Shown one piece after another: positions 1 to 5,245 of a stretch of 6,271 nt of DNA (positions are counted from its first letter, which is position 1; each line of letters starts with the position of its first letter). The position numbers were made by a program, and so were the translations under genes. The stretch lies in contig DRQB01000087.1 in assembly GCA_011330645.1 (NCBI GenBank), positions 1-6,271 of the forward strand, given 5' to 3'. The notes below the pieces were generated by a model that had not been told where the DNA came from, made no database searches, and saw only the letters and a program-made list of their open reading frames with translations. Source of the DNA: Campylobacterota bacterium (GTDB lineage: Bacteria; Campylobacterota; Campylobacteria; Campylobacterales; Sulfurovaceae).

Positions 1-732
1 GAGCAAATCCAAGAAGCTGAAGAAGTAGATTGGAATGAAGAGGAGCAACGTGTTGAAGTACGTTTAGTTAAGCGATTGGGAAGCATTATGCTTTCTGAGA
101 AACCTCTCAAATCTACCGACAATTCTGAAGTGACAGACTTGCTACTAGAAGAGCTAGAAGATTTGGAATTAGAAACACTTAACTGGAGTAAAGAAGCACT
201 CGCTCTTAAAAATAGAGTCAATTTCCTCAACCATCATGGCGAAGCGATGCCAGACTTTTCAGATGACTATCTACTAAAAAATATGGACGAGTGGTTAGCC
301 CCTTACCTACAAGGCATAAACTCCATACGAGGCGTCAAAGGTTTAAATCTGCACAACATACTGCTTGGCCTTTTAAGCTACGAGCAGACCCAAGCCCTAG
401 ACAAACTTGCCCCTGCCAAACTCAAAGTCGCTTCAGGCTCCAACATCGCCATAGACTACAGCAACCCCACTCAACCTATCTTGGCAGTACGTCTACAAGA
501 GATGTTCGGTACAAGCGACACACCCACCATACTACAAGGCAAAGTAAAACTCATGCTACACCTACTCTCCCCAGCCTCCCGTCCCATGCAAGTTACCCAA
601 GACTTGGCGAGCTTTTGGGCAAATACTTATGATGATGTGAAAAAAGAGTTGAGAGGGAAGTACAAAAAGCACTACTGGCCTGATGACCCTTTAGAGGCAC
701 AAGCTACGAGTCGGACGAAGAAGAGGATGTAA
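1..732 (+). CDS. hrpB: ATP-dependent helicase HrpB, C-terminal part (5' end outside window)
   Basis: The reading frame is open from base 1 to the TAA at 730-732, giving 243 residues of a larger protein, so the TTG at 76 and the ATG at 88 are internal codons and not starts. HrpB proteins are DEAH-box RNA/DNA helicases of roughly 800 residues; the RecA-like motor domains are not in the window. What is seen is the family's own C-terminal domain: WLAPYLQGI, then a helical stretch, KLKVASGSNIAIDYS, AVRLQEMFG, LMLHLLSPASRPMQVTQDLA, FW..TYDDVKKELRGKY, KHYWPDDP and a basic tail with ATSRTKKRM. These blocks in this order are diagnostic of HrpB against the related HrpA. The cellular role of bacterial HrpB is poorly known; an RNA-remodelling function is inferred from the family. 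It converges on the transporter gene 48 bases downstream. The middle of the coding strand is rich in C, which opens a false overlapping frame at 291-632. Confidence 0.93.
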   Translation, partial: EQIQEAEEVDWNEEEQRVEVRLVKRLGSIMLSEKPLKSTDNSEVTDLLLEELEDLELETLNWSKEALALKNRVNFLNHHGEAMPDFSDDYLLKNMDEWLAPYLQGINSIRGVKGLNLHNILLGLLSYEQTQALDKLAPAKLKVASGSNIAIDYSNPTQPILAVRLQEMFGTSDTPTILQGKVKLMLHLLSPASRPMQVTQDLASFWANTYDDVKKELRGKYKKHYWPDDPLEAQATSRTKKRM

Positions 733-741
733 TTGTTGTTT

Positions 742-763
742 TTCTCACCCAAGTGGATGAGAA
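742..763. terminator. Weak hairpin between convergent hrpB and FNT genes
   Basis: TTCTCA (742-747) pairs with TGAGAA (758-763). After one C-A mismatch the stem continues with CC/GG around an AAGT loop. It sits in the 48-base gap between two convergent genes, where a shared terminator is expected. However, the T-run lies on the left and the A-run on the right, so neither strand gives the usual stem followed by a U tract. Function as a terminator is only plausible. Confidence 0.35.
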
Positions 764-780
764 TTGAAAAAAATATATCC

Positions 781-796
781 CTACTTTTCTACTTTT
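781..796. repeat. Tandem 8-bp repeat at the 3' end of the FNT gene
   Basis: CTACTTTT occurs twice head to tail (781-788 and 789-796) and is followed by a further CTA. On the coding (minus) strand this reads AAAAGTAG twice and ends on the TAG stop, so it encodes the last residues HRKVEK. Because the unit is not a multiple of three, gaining or losing a copy would change the C-terminal tail. Confidence 0.6.
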
Positions 797-1572
797 CTAT
801 GTGTCAAGTAAAGTGCCATACCTGTAAATACTGCCCCACCTACCATGTTTCCAAGTGTTACAGGGATTTGGTTCCATAACCACCAGTCTGCTACCGATAC
901 ATTGGCACCTAACATCATACCTGCAGGGATAACGAACATATTGACAACGGCGTGTTCAAAACCTTGTCCAAAGAAAGTAAGGATTGGGAGCCACATTGCA
1001 AGTATCTTACCACCTGTAGAAGTAGAAGTAAGTGCCATTACCGCACCTAATGTTACCATCCAGTTACAAAATATTGCTTTAACAAATACGGTATATAAAC
1101 CATCCATGCCTATATGCGCATAACCTATGGTTTTACCTTCTGCTATCTTTTTGATGAGCTCTATCACAGGGGTGGACTCCACATGTCCAAACTTCGTCGT
1201 AGCCGCTACATAGAGAACAGCGTACAAGAGACTCCCCAACAAGTTACCTATAAACACCCATGTCCAGTTACTCATGAGCTTTCCAAAACCAAGTTTTTTA
1301 TCTAAAAAAGTAGTGGCTAGGAGTGCGAAACTTCCCGTCACAAGTTCCAAACCTAACAAGATAATCATCACAAATCCTACAGGAAAGACCAAAGCACCGA
1401 CTATCGGTAAATGTGTTTGTGTCGCAGCCACTAGCGCCAGAGTAGTAGCAAACCCAAGTAACGCACCAGACAATCCACCTCTAATCAAGATATCTTTCAC
1501 ACCTAAACTGGCTTTGTACTTCCCTGCTTCTATCATGTTATCTACGACAACTTCTGGTTTTACATAACTCAT
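781..1572 (-). CDS. Formate/nitrite transporter (FNT) family channel, FocA/FdhC-like
   Basis: This 263-residue integral inner-membrane protein has the usual length of the FNT family, pentameric channels that move formate, nitrite or hydrosulfide with protons. About six hydrophobic segments are visible, at roughly residues 28-52, 57-90, 102-124, 160-182, 190-220 and 236-257. Family marks are LELVTGSF (75-82), in the first broken helix that lines the pore; KAIFCNWMV (165-173); the pore histidine H207 in GFEHAVVNMFVIPAGM; and NQIPVTLGNMVGG (234-246) near the end. The start is fixed by an AAGAAGGA Shine-Dalgarno (minus strand, 1585-1578) five bases before ATG. The CNW block and the VNMFVIPAG stretch look closer to formate (FdhC/FocA) channels than to hydrosulfide ones, but substrate cannot be settled from sequence alone and no formate dehydrogenase or nitrite reductase gene is in view. 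It has its own promoter region, divergent from the DksA-like gene. Confidence 0.93.
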   Translation of the reverse strand: MSYVKPEVVVDNMIEAGKYKASLGVKDILIRGGLSGALLGFATTLALVAATQTHLPIVGALVFPVGFVMIILLGLELVTGSFALLATTFLDKKLGFGKLMSNWTWVFIGNLLGSLLYAVLYVAATTKFGHVESTPVIELIKKIAEGKTIGYAHIGMDGLYTVFVKAIFCNWMVTLGAVMALTSTSTGGKILAMWLPILTFFGQGFEHAVVNMFVIPAGMMLGANVSVADWWLWNQIPVTLGNMVGGAVFTGMALYLTHRKVEK

Positions 1573-1718
1573 TTTTGTCCTTCTTATTTTAGTTATAACC
1601 TATTTTACTCTTTTTTGTTTTATTAATAACCATAATTATGTATAATTTTTAATCACTATTCATTTTTATCTCTTAACCAAAAATAAGCTATCATACCGCA
1701 TCATAAATGGAAGAAAAG
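1573..1718. promoter_or_regulatory. Divergent AT-rich promoter region between FNT gene and DksA-like gene
   Basis: This 146-base gap holds the upstream regions of two divergently read genes and no coding frame worth calling. On the plus strand TATAAT at 1641-1646, directly preceded by TG, is a consensus-quality -10 for the DksA-like gene, with a leader of about 65 bases; no good -35 is seen. Three perfect palindromes lie between it and the FNT start: GTTATAAC (1592-1599), TTATTAATAA (1620-1629) and CATAATTATG (1631-1640), the last abutting the TATAAT. They may be regulator sites, but palindromes this short are common in AT-rich DNA. For the FNT gene the minus strand offers TAAAAT- and TATAAC-like boxes near 1591-1605, none convincing. 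Confidence 0.55.
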
Positions 1719-2063
1719 ATGACAAAAGAAGAAAAACAAACATTCAAAGAAATCATAGATAAGCAAATACAGGAACTAAGTGCCGAGATAGCCACCATCA
1801 AAAAAGCACTCTATCCAGAGAGGGGCTCTGGACCTTCTGACAAAGTAGCCCATCTAAATTTCAAGTTAGATCAGAGTATTCATATACAACGCCATGAAGA
1901 AGCCACCAAACGCCTCAACAGACTTAAACATGCCTACCTCAAGATAGACACACCAGAGTATGGGTTTTGTAAAGAGTGTGAAGAGGAGATTTCACTAGAG
2001 AGACTGAGACTCATGCCTGAGTCTGTGCATTGTGTAGCGTGTATGAATGAGTTGGGGTTGTAG
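1719..2063 (+). CDS. DksA/TraR family C4-type zinc-finger regulator
   Basis: The protein has 114 residues from ATG 1719. An in-frame ATG at 1707 would add four residues but has no ribosome binding site, whereas GGAAG at 1709-1713 sits five bases before 1719. Residues 1-30 are a charged helix, 45-76 are a second helix that would form the other arm of the coiled coil, and the C-terminal zinc finger is CKEC (84-87), 17 residues, CVAC (105-108). The phrases YGFC.EC and RL..MPES..CV.C are typical of DksA/TraR relatives. DksA-type proteins reach into the RNA polymerase secondary channel and, with ppGpp, adjust promoters. This one is shorter than E. coli DksA (151 residues), and the DxxDxA motif of the E. 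coli coiled-coil tip is not seen; the region between the helices reads RGSGPSDKVAH. It could therefore be a TraR-like or otherwise specialised member. Its stop lies in a hairpin shared with the convergent small gene. Confidence 0.88.
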   Translation: MTKEEKQTFKEIIDKQIQELSAEIATIKKALYPERGSGPSDKVAHLNFKLDQSIHIQRHEEATKRLNRLKHAYLKIDTPEYGFCKECEEEISLERLRLMPESVHCVACMNELGL

Positions 2064-2077
2064 TAGCTTTTAGCTAC
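2063..2077. terminator. Hairpin spanning the stop codons of two convergent genes
   Basis: GTAGCT (2063-2068) and AGCTAC (2072-2077) form a perfect 6-bp stem around a TTT loop. GGGG at 2054-2057 and CCCC at 2077-2080 allow a longer alternative fold. The TAG of the DksA-like gene ends at 2063 and the TAG of the small minus-strand gene occupies 2074-2076, so both stops touch the stem. It is a candidate bidirectional terminator, although downstream U tracts are weak on both strands (TCTTTCCC on plus, none on minus). Confidence 0.45.
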
Positions 2078-2247
2078 CCCTCTTTCCCATCTTTTCTGGG
2101 GATGAACTTTCCACAACCTTTGGCTTCTGTTCCACCAAAACTTTTAACTTCTCTTGCTGTTCCATTTTCCCAAATCACTGTTCTCTCACATTTTGGGGCA
2201 TCCACACATACTTCATTACTACATCCTACATCTTCAGGTACTGCCAT
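2074..2247 (-). CDS. Small four-cysteine protein of unknown function (57 aa)
   Basis: This short gene reads MAVPEDVGCSNEVC at the N-terminus and ends KGCGKFIPRKDGKEG. Support for it being real: AAGGA (minus strand, 2258-2254) lies six bases before ATG, an extended -10 lies just upstream, it fills an otherwise empty 250-base gap, and its composition is that of a soluble protein. The cysteines are C9, C14, C20 and C45 (spacing C-x4-C-x5-C-x24-C), which could bind zinc or an iron-sulfur cluster or form disulfides. No signal peptide or membrane segment is seen, so a cytoplasmic location is likely. The middle (TVIWENGTAREVKSFGG) looks like a short beta-hairpin. It is not the CDGSH motif and I do not recognise the family. 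It may be cotranscribed at low level with the operon that ends 66 bases upstream, but seems to have its own promoter. Confidence 0.8.
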   Translation of the reverse strand: MAVPEDVGCSNEVCVDAPKCERTVIWENGTAREVKSFGGTEAKGCGKFIPRKDGKEG

Positions 2248-2253
2248 TTTATA

Positions 2254-2258
2254 TCCTT
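2254..2258 (-). promoter_or_regulatory. Ribosome binding site of the small four-cysteine gene
   Basis: TCCTT on the plus strand reads AAGGA on the minus strand, six bases (TATAAA) before the ATG at 2247. This spacing and match are as good as for the larger genes here and decide in favour of a real 57-residue gene. Confidence 0.75.
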
Positions 2259-2277
2259 ATAATTTTTATTTGTAAAG

Positions 2278-2286
2278 ATAATATCA
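2278..2286 (-). promoter_or_regulatory. Extended -10 promoter element for the small four-cysteine gene
   Basis: On the minus strand 2286-2278 reads TGATATTAT, one base from the extended -10 consensus TGnTATAAT. It would start transcription near 2271 and leave a leader of about 24 bases containing the AAGGA site. No convincing -35 is present. A run of eight T on the minus strand (2293-2286) overlaps it; with the weak CTT/AAG stem before it, this run might also slow or end transcription coming from the upstream operon. Confidence 0.5.
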
Positions 2287-2313
2287 AAAAAACTTTAACC
2301 GAAGATAATTTGA

Positions 2314-2874
2314 CTAATTCTTTTGCAAAATACTCACACCCCAATTGCTATGCACGGCTTTACCATTAGATACCCAACCCTCTTTCGCAAGTGCTTTAGC
2401 TATAAGCCAGTTCATACCACCATGCCCTACGAGTACAATATTTTCATACTCTTGGGAAAGGATAACTAATCGCTCAGCCGCTAGACTGGCTTGTTTTTTT
2501 GAGGCTTTGAGAGAAACATCTTTTTTACCAAGCCCAAAGAGCAGCATCAGTCTAAGCACTATAAGCCATGTTTTCGCTTTGAGCTTCAACCAAGGTATGT
2601 TTACTTCAGGAATGCCCGCTTCATTAAAAAGTGCATTTTGTTCCTCTATCTTCACCCCTAAAACATGTGCAGAGTCTATCGCACGCCTTAATGTACTGCT
2701 CACCACTATATCTGCTTCTTTTGCTAGAATTATTGTTTGTTCAGGAGGCAAACTATCGGCAACTATCGGCGCAATGTCATAACTCTCTACCCACTTTTTT
2801 AGTGCCTCTGCATCTATCTTTATTGTATTATCTATATCTACTTTAGCATGGCGTATGAGGATGATTTGTTTCAT
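2314..2874 (-). CDS. Histidine phosphatase family protein (phosphoglycerate mutase-like)
   Basis: This 186-residue protein belongs to the histidine phosphatase superfamily, which transfers phosphate through a phosphohistidine. The catalytic pattern is complete: LIRHAKV (6-12) carries the nucleophile H9 in an RHA form in place of the commoner RHG, SSTLRRA (59-65) supplies the second arginine, E85 in FNEAGIPE is the likely proton donor, and VGHGGMN (149-155) carries the second histidine H151. Residues 95-116 form a basic and strongly hydrophobic insert (KAKTWLIVLRLMLLFGLG) that may cap the active site or touch the membrane. It is shorter than true glycolytic phosphoglycerate mutase (about 230-250 residues), so a small-molecule or protein phosphatase is more likely; the substrate is unknown. 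ATG follows the DUF2164 stop by six bases with no clear Shine-Dalgarno, which suggests translational coupling. It is the last gene of the minus-strand operon. Confidence 0.88.
   Translation of the reverse strand: MKQIILIRHAKVDIDNTIKIDAEALKKWVESYDIAPIVADSLPPEQTIILAKEADIVVSSTLRRAIDSAHVLGVKIEEQNALFNEAGIPEVNIPWLKLKAKTWLIVLRLMLLFGLGKKDVSLKASKKQASLAAERLVILSQEYENIVLVGHGGMNWLIAKALAKEGWVSNGKAVHSNWGVSILQKN
2751..2770. repeat. Exact 10-bp tandem duplication inside the phosphatase gene
   Basis: AACTATCGGC is present twice in immediate tandem (2751-2760, 2761-2770) within the histidine phosphatase gene, at the codons for about residues 36-42 (PIVADSL). The unit is not a multiple of three, so deletion of one copy would shift the frame. 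It may be chance or a potential slippage site. Confidence 0.6.
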
Positions 2875-2880
2875 GTAGTG

Positions 2881-3138
2881 TTATTTACCCGAAAACTCAG
2901 TAGGCACTTCTAGTTCATAAATGGCATCAGTGATACTCTCTACTTTCTCTTTAAAAATATCTTGAGCATCCTTCAAACCCTTGTTATAGTGGTATCCACC
3001 TATCTCATTGGAAAAGAACTCCAACAAAAACTCTGCATCAAACTGCCCTATCTCCTGCGAAAGTTCATTTTCAAAATAATTTTTAACTTTATCTACCAAA
3101 GTAGACTTTTCATCTTCTGTGAATGTGATGTGTGACAT
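2881..3138 (-). CDS. DUF2164 family protein
   Basis: An 85-residue soluble protein matching the small uncharacterised DUF2164 family, whose usual length is about 75-90 residues. The recognisable core is YFENELSQEIGQFDAEFLL (21-39), with the family's pattern of an aromatic YF, an acidic patch and IG.FDA, then EIGGYHYNKGLKDA (45-58), where YN.GL.DA is the most conserved block. It is predicted all-helical, with no cysteine pair, membrane segment or catalytic motif, and no function is known for the family. AGGAGGA on the minus strand (3150-3144), the strongest ribosome binding site in the window, lies five bases before ATG 3138. The gene lies 17 bases after the MmcQ/YjbR stop and six bases before the phosphatase start, inside the operon. 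Confidence 0.85.
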   Translation of the reverse strand: MSHITFTEDEKSTLVDKVKNYFENELSQEIGQFDAEFLLEFFSNEIGGYHYNKGLKDAQDIFKEKVESITDAIYELEVPTEFSGK

Positions 3139-3143
3139 TTTTA

Positions 3144-3150
3144 TCCTCCT
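3144..3150 (-). promoter_or_regulatory. Near-perfect Shine-Dalgarno of the DUF2164 gene
   Basis: TCCTCCT on the plus strand reads AGGAGGA on the minus strand, five bases upstream of the DUF2164 ATG. Most other internal operon genes rely on coupling or weaker sites, so this small protein may be made at a higher level than its neighbours. Confidence 0.7.
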
Positions 3151-3155
3151 ATATG

Positions 3156-3506
3156 CTATCCTAGCGCCTCACGCTTCTTCTTCGTCAAACTCTTATACAC
3201 AAGGTCATACGAATGGTCAATGAGTTCTCGAACACTCTCATCATCCACATCTGTCTCTTCGAGCATAACCGTATTCCAATGCTTTTTATTCATATGATAC
3301 CCAGCACTCACACCCTCATAGATGCTACGAAGTTCCAGTGCATAGATGGGGTCACATTTTAGATTGACTCTAAGTGGATGTTTCTCAGAAGTCAGTGCAA
3401 ACATTTTCTCTGCGATGCGGTACACACGCACCTCTTCATCGAAAGGATAATCAAATGTTGCACCTTGTTTGCTTACTAAATAATCGTCTAATTCTTTAAA
3501 AGTCAT
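3156..3506 (-). CDS. MmcQ/YjbR family protein
   Basis: A 116-residue protein of the MmcQ/YjbR (DUF419) family, small soluble proteins with a double-wing alpha/beta fold often annotated as DNA-binding. The order of marks fits well: a start that reads DDYLVSKQGATFDYPFDEE (7-25), the strand VRVYRIAEKMFAL, LKCDP (49-53), LRSIYEGVSAGYHMNKKHWNTV (59-80), whose GYHMNKKHWN is the hallmark, and LIDHSYDLVYKSL (95-107). Its length is that of the family. The biochemical role is not established; the MmcQ name comes from a mitomycin C gene cluster, and DNA binding is inferred from fold. Its ATG follows the AlkC stop TAA with one base between (TAAGATG), so the two are almost certainly translated from one message. 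Position next to a DNA glycosylase gene fits, but does not prove, a role in DNA damage. Confidence 0.9.
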   Translation of the reverse strand: MTFKELDDYLVSKQGATFDYPFDEEVRVYRIAEKMFALTSEKHPLRVNLKCDPIYALELRSIYEGVSAGYHMNKKHWNTVMLEETDVDDESVRELIDHSYDLVYKSLTKKKREALG

Positions 3507-3507
3507 C

Positions 3508-4647
3508 TTATGCCTTTAGAGTAAAATGTACTTGATTCACTATAGTACCATTTATCTGTATCTCTAGCAAATGCTCGCCTGCATAAAGTTTCCGTGTCGT
3601 CATATTTGCTCTAAAGGGATGTCGTTTTTTTAGTACAGACTGCTCGCCTTTTTTCATACTGAGCTTTTTGAGCTTGTGAACTTTGATATTTCGGGTTCCA
3701 TTCCTTGTGCAAAAATGCACTACATAGTCCACCAGTAAAGCTACCTCCTCTAAAGCTTCTATCTCCACTTCAAATACCAAAGCTTCACCTATATGCACAA
3801 TGGACGTCATCACCTTCACCTGCTTTACACGAATAGCAGGATGTTTCACATAGCCCAAAAATGCCAATGCCTCTTGATTCCCTTGTTTCACCAAAGTTCG
3901 CAGTGCATGGTTAGTAATGAATGCCATCTCTTTTTGTGTTTGTTTCTCATTCTTTTGCCAACGCTTCAATATTTCTATTACTAAAGCTGCATCTCGCTTT
4001 GAGATATCATTGAGATGATTGGCTACTGAACGTGTGACATAACGGGTTTTGTCTGCATAGAGTAGCTCTAAATGTCTCAATGGTAAAGTGTAATCTATCT
4101 CTAATTTTTTAGCCCATGGGAGCCTAGGACGTAAAGCCTCCGAAGCCAAGCGTCTTTCATGATAATTTGTTGACTTTGCACAACTTTCTAACATCTTTAG
4201 TGTTGCTTTTGGATAGATGTTTATAAAGTCTCTAATGGCAAACTCTACAGAAAAGCGTTTAGTTATGGTACGCAACGCTTCTAAAGAAAAGTCTAGATGC
4301 TCCTCATTACACCCATATGTAGTAACATACTCTGAGTATGGGGCATAGATAAAGTCTCCAAAGTCATCATCTGTTTTAGAGTTGTCCAACTCAGGTGGCA
4401 ATGCCTCTAACAATACACTTACCGCCTCTTGGTAGTCTGTTGGCAAATACTTATACAACATATCTCGTATGTGATAGATACGCTCTTTAAGTTCTAGTGT
4501 AGAAAAAGCTTTAAGTGTCTCTTGGATAAAGTTTTGGGTATCAAAAGAAGGATAGACTTCTTGTATCTCTCTGGCAATTTTTTCTACTTTTTGAGGATTA
4601 AAAAGTTCATCTTTTAAAGAGAATTTTTCTGTTTTTGATGCTGGCAT
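3508..4647 (-). CDS. alkC: AlkC-type DNA alkylation repair glycosylase with C-terminal Ig-like domain
   Basis: This 379-residue protein belongs to the HEAT-like-repeat DNA glycosylases (AlkC/AlkD), which remove cationic N-alkylated bases such as 3-methyladenine without flipping them out of the helix. Residues about 15-265 are helical repeats. AlkC-specific blocks are FAIRDFI..YPKATL (136-150), HERRLASEALRPRLPWAK (163-180), YVTRSVANHLNDISK (203-217) and NHALRTLVKQGNQEALAFLG (246-265). From about 270 the protein changes to beta-rich, basic sequence, RVKQVKVM, FEVEIEAL, LLVDYVVHF, KLKKLSMKKGE, LYAGEHLLEIQINGTIVNQVHF, consistent with the Ig-like C-terminal domain of the longer AlkC subfamily. ATG is preceded by AAGGA at seven bases (minus strand, 4658-4654). 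It lies 25 bases after the transglutaminase-like gene and one base before the MmcQ/YjbR gene. It acts in the cytoplasm on DNA, and abasic sites left by it need other enzymes not encoded here. Confidence 0.9.
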   Translation of the reverse strand: MPASKTEKFSLKDELFNPQKVEKIAREIQEVYPSFDTQNFIQETLKAFSTLELKERIYHIRDMLYKYLPTDYQEAVSVLLEALPPELDNSKTDDDFGDFIYAPYSEYVTTYGCNEEHLDFSLEALRTITKRFSVEFAIRDFINIYPKATLKMLESCAKSTNYHERRLASEALRPRLPWAKKLEIDYTLPLRHLELLYADKTRYVTRSVANHLNDISKRDAALVIEILKRWQKNEKQTQKEMAFITNHALRTLVKQGNQEALAFLGYVKHPAIRVKQVKVMTSIVHIGEALVFEVEIEALEEVALLVDYVVHFCTRNGTRNIKVHKLKKLSMKKGEQSVLKKRHPFRANMTTRKLYAGEHLLEIQINGTIVNQVHFTLKA

Positions 4648-4672
4648 TTTTTATTCCTTTTAGATACATTGA

Positions 4673-5245
4673 CTACATCTCCACATCTGGAAAATGACAA
4701 ATCATCTCATCATAAGTGCTATACTTTCTAAGTGTCTCTACAATGACAGGTAAAGGTTCTGCCAAATTGTCACTCAAGTCAAATTCATTCTCGGAAAGCT
4801 CAAAAGCCAATTTCTCTACAGGAGGCATAAACTGTGCATCTACACCCTCTTTATTGCCACGCGCATCTACTCTGTACCAACCATACGCCTTTAAATATAC
4901 CCAATTAAGTCCATGTAAACAGTAGATATTGTCTTTGTACTCAGAACAAGACAAACGCTGATACGTAAACCCTGTAGGTATGCCATTGGCACGCAGAAGT
5001 GCAGCAAGCAAAAAAGCTTTGGCATAGCACCATCCTGTTTTATAAAGTAGTACTTCTGAAGCTGTACTTGTTGTGATGTTATCTTTATAGTCACCCGAGT
5101 GACGTATCTTATCTCGTACATACTCAAAACAGTTTTTTGCTATTTGCTCATCTGTATCACATCCACTTGCTAAGTGTATGGCTAGTTCATGTACTTCTTT
5201 GTTTGAGAAGTCTATGATGTCTGTTTCTTGCAAATATTCTTTCAT
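4673..5245 (-). CDS. Transglutaminase-like cysteine protease-fold protein
   Basis: A 190-residue protein with a transglutaminase-like core. The papain-type triad is visible: C73 in TGWCYAKAFLLAALLRANGIP (70-90), H111 in YCLHGLNWVYL (108-118) and D127 in WYRVDARGNK (123-132). The N-terminal segment with ASEVLLYKTG before the cysteine is also typical. Bacterial members of this fold act as proteases, amidases or peptide-modifying enzymes more often than as cross-linking transglutaminases, so the reaction cannot be named. There is no signal peptide, so it is probably cytoplasmic. The C-terminus (150-190) is acidic and seems to be a short extension after the core. Its ATG overlaps the DUF1697 stop as ATGA (5245-5242), a classic sign of coupled translation and of a lasting partnership with that gene. 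Confidence 0.87.
   Translation of the reverse strand: MKEYLQETDIIDFSNKEVHELAIHLASGCDTDEQIAKNCFEYVRDKIRHSGDYKDNITTSTASEVLLYKTGWCYAKAFLLAALLRANGIPTGFTYQRLSCSEYKDNIYCLHGLNWVYLKAYGWYRVDARGNKEGVDAQFMPPVEKLAFELSENEFDLSDNLAEPLPVIVETLRKYSTYDEMICHFPDVEM

Noticed and set aside
76..90. TTG at 76 or ATG at 88 as a start for a separate 218-residue protein
   Set aside because: The same frame is open back to base 1, the residues before it continue the HrpB style, and the protein is a known C-terminal domain; the true start lies before the window.
291..632. A 113-codon frame on the plus strand inside hrpB, rich in His, Arg, Ser and Thr
   Set aside because: It lies wholly inside the clearly homologous HrpB frame, has low-complexity composition caused by the C-rich coding strand, and has no family resemblance.
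845..1567. Three plus-strand frames opposite the FNT gene
   Set aside because: They mirror a well-supported membrane protein gene and show no ribosome binding site or recognisable domain.
1934..2116. A 60-codon minus-strand frame overlapping the DksA-like gene and the small cysteine gene
   Set aside because: It overlaps two better supported genes, has no Shine-Dalgarno and reads as antisense of the zinc-finger codons.
2154..2369. A 71-codon plus-strand frame rich in Phe, His, Leu and Tyr
   Set aside because: It is antisense to the four-cysteine gene and to the phosphatase end, lacks a ribosome binding site, and has the composition of random AT-rich DNA.
4891..5127. A 78-codon minus-strand frame inside the transglutaminase-like gene
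   Set aside because: It is in a shifted frame of a gene with an intact catalytic triad, so it is a shadow and not a frameshifted fragment.
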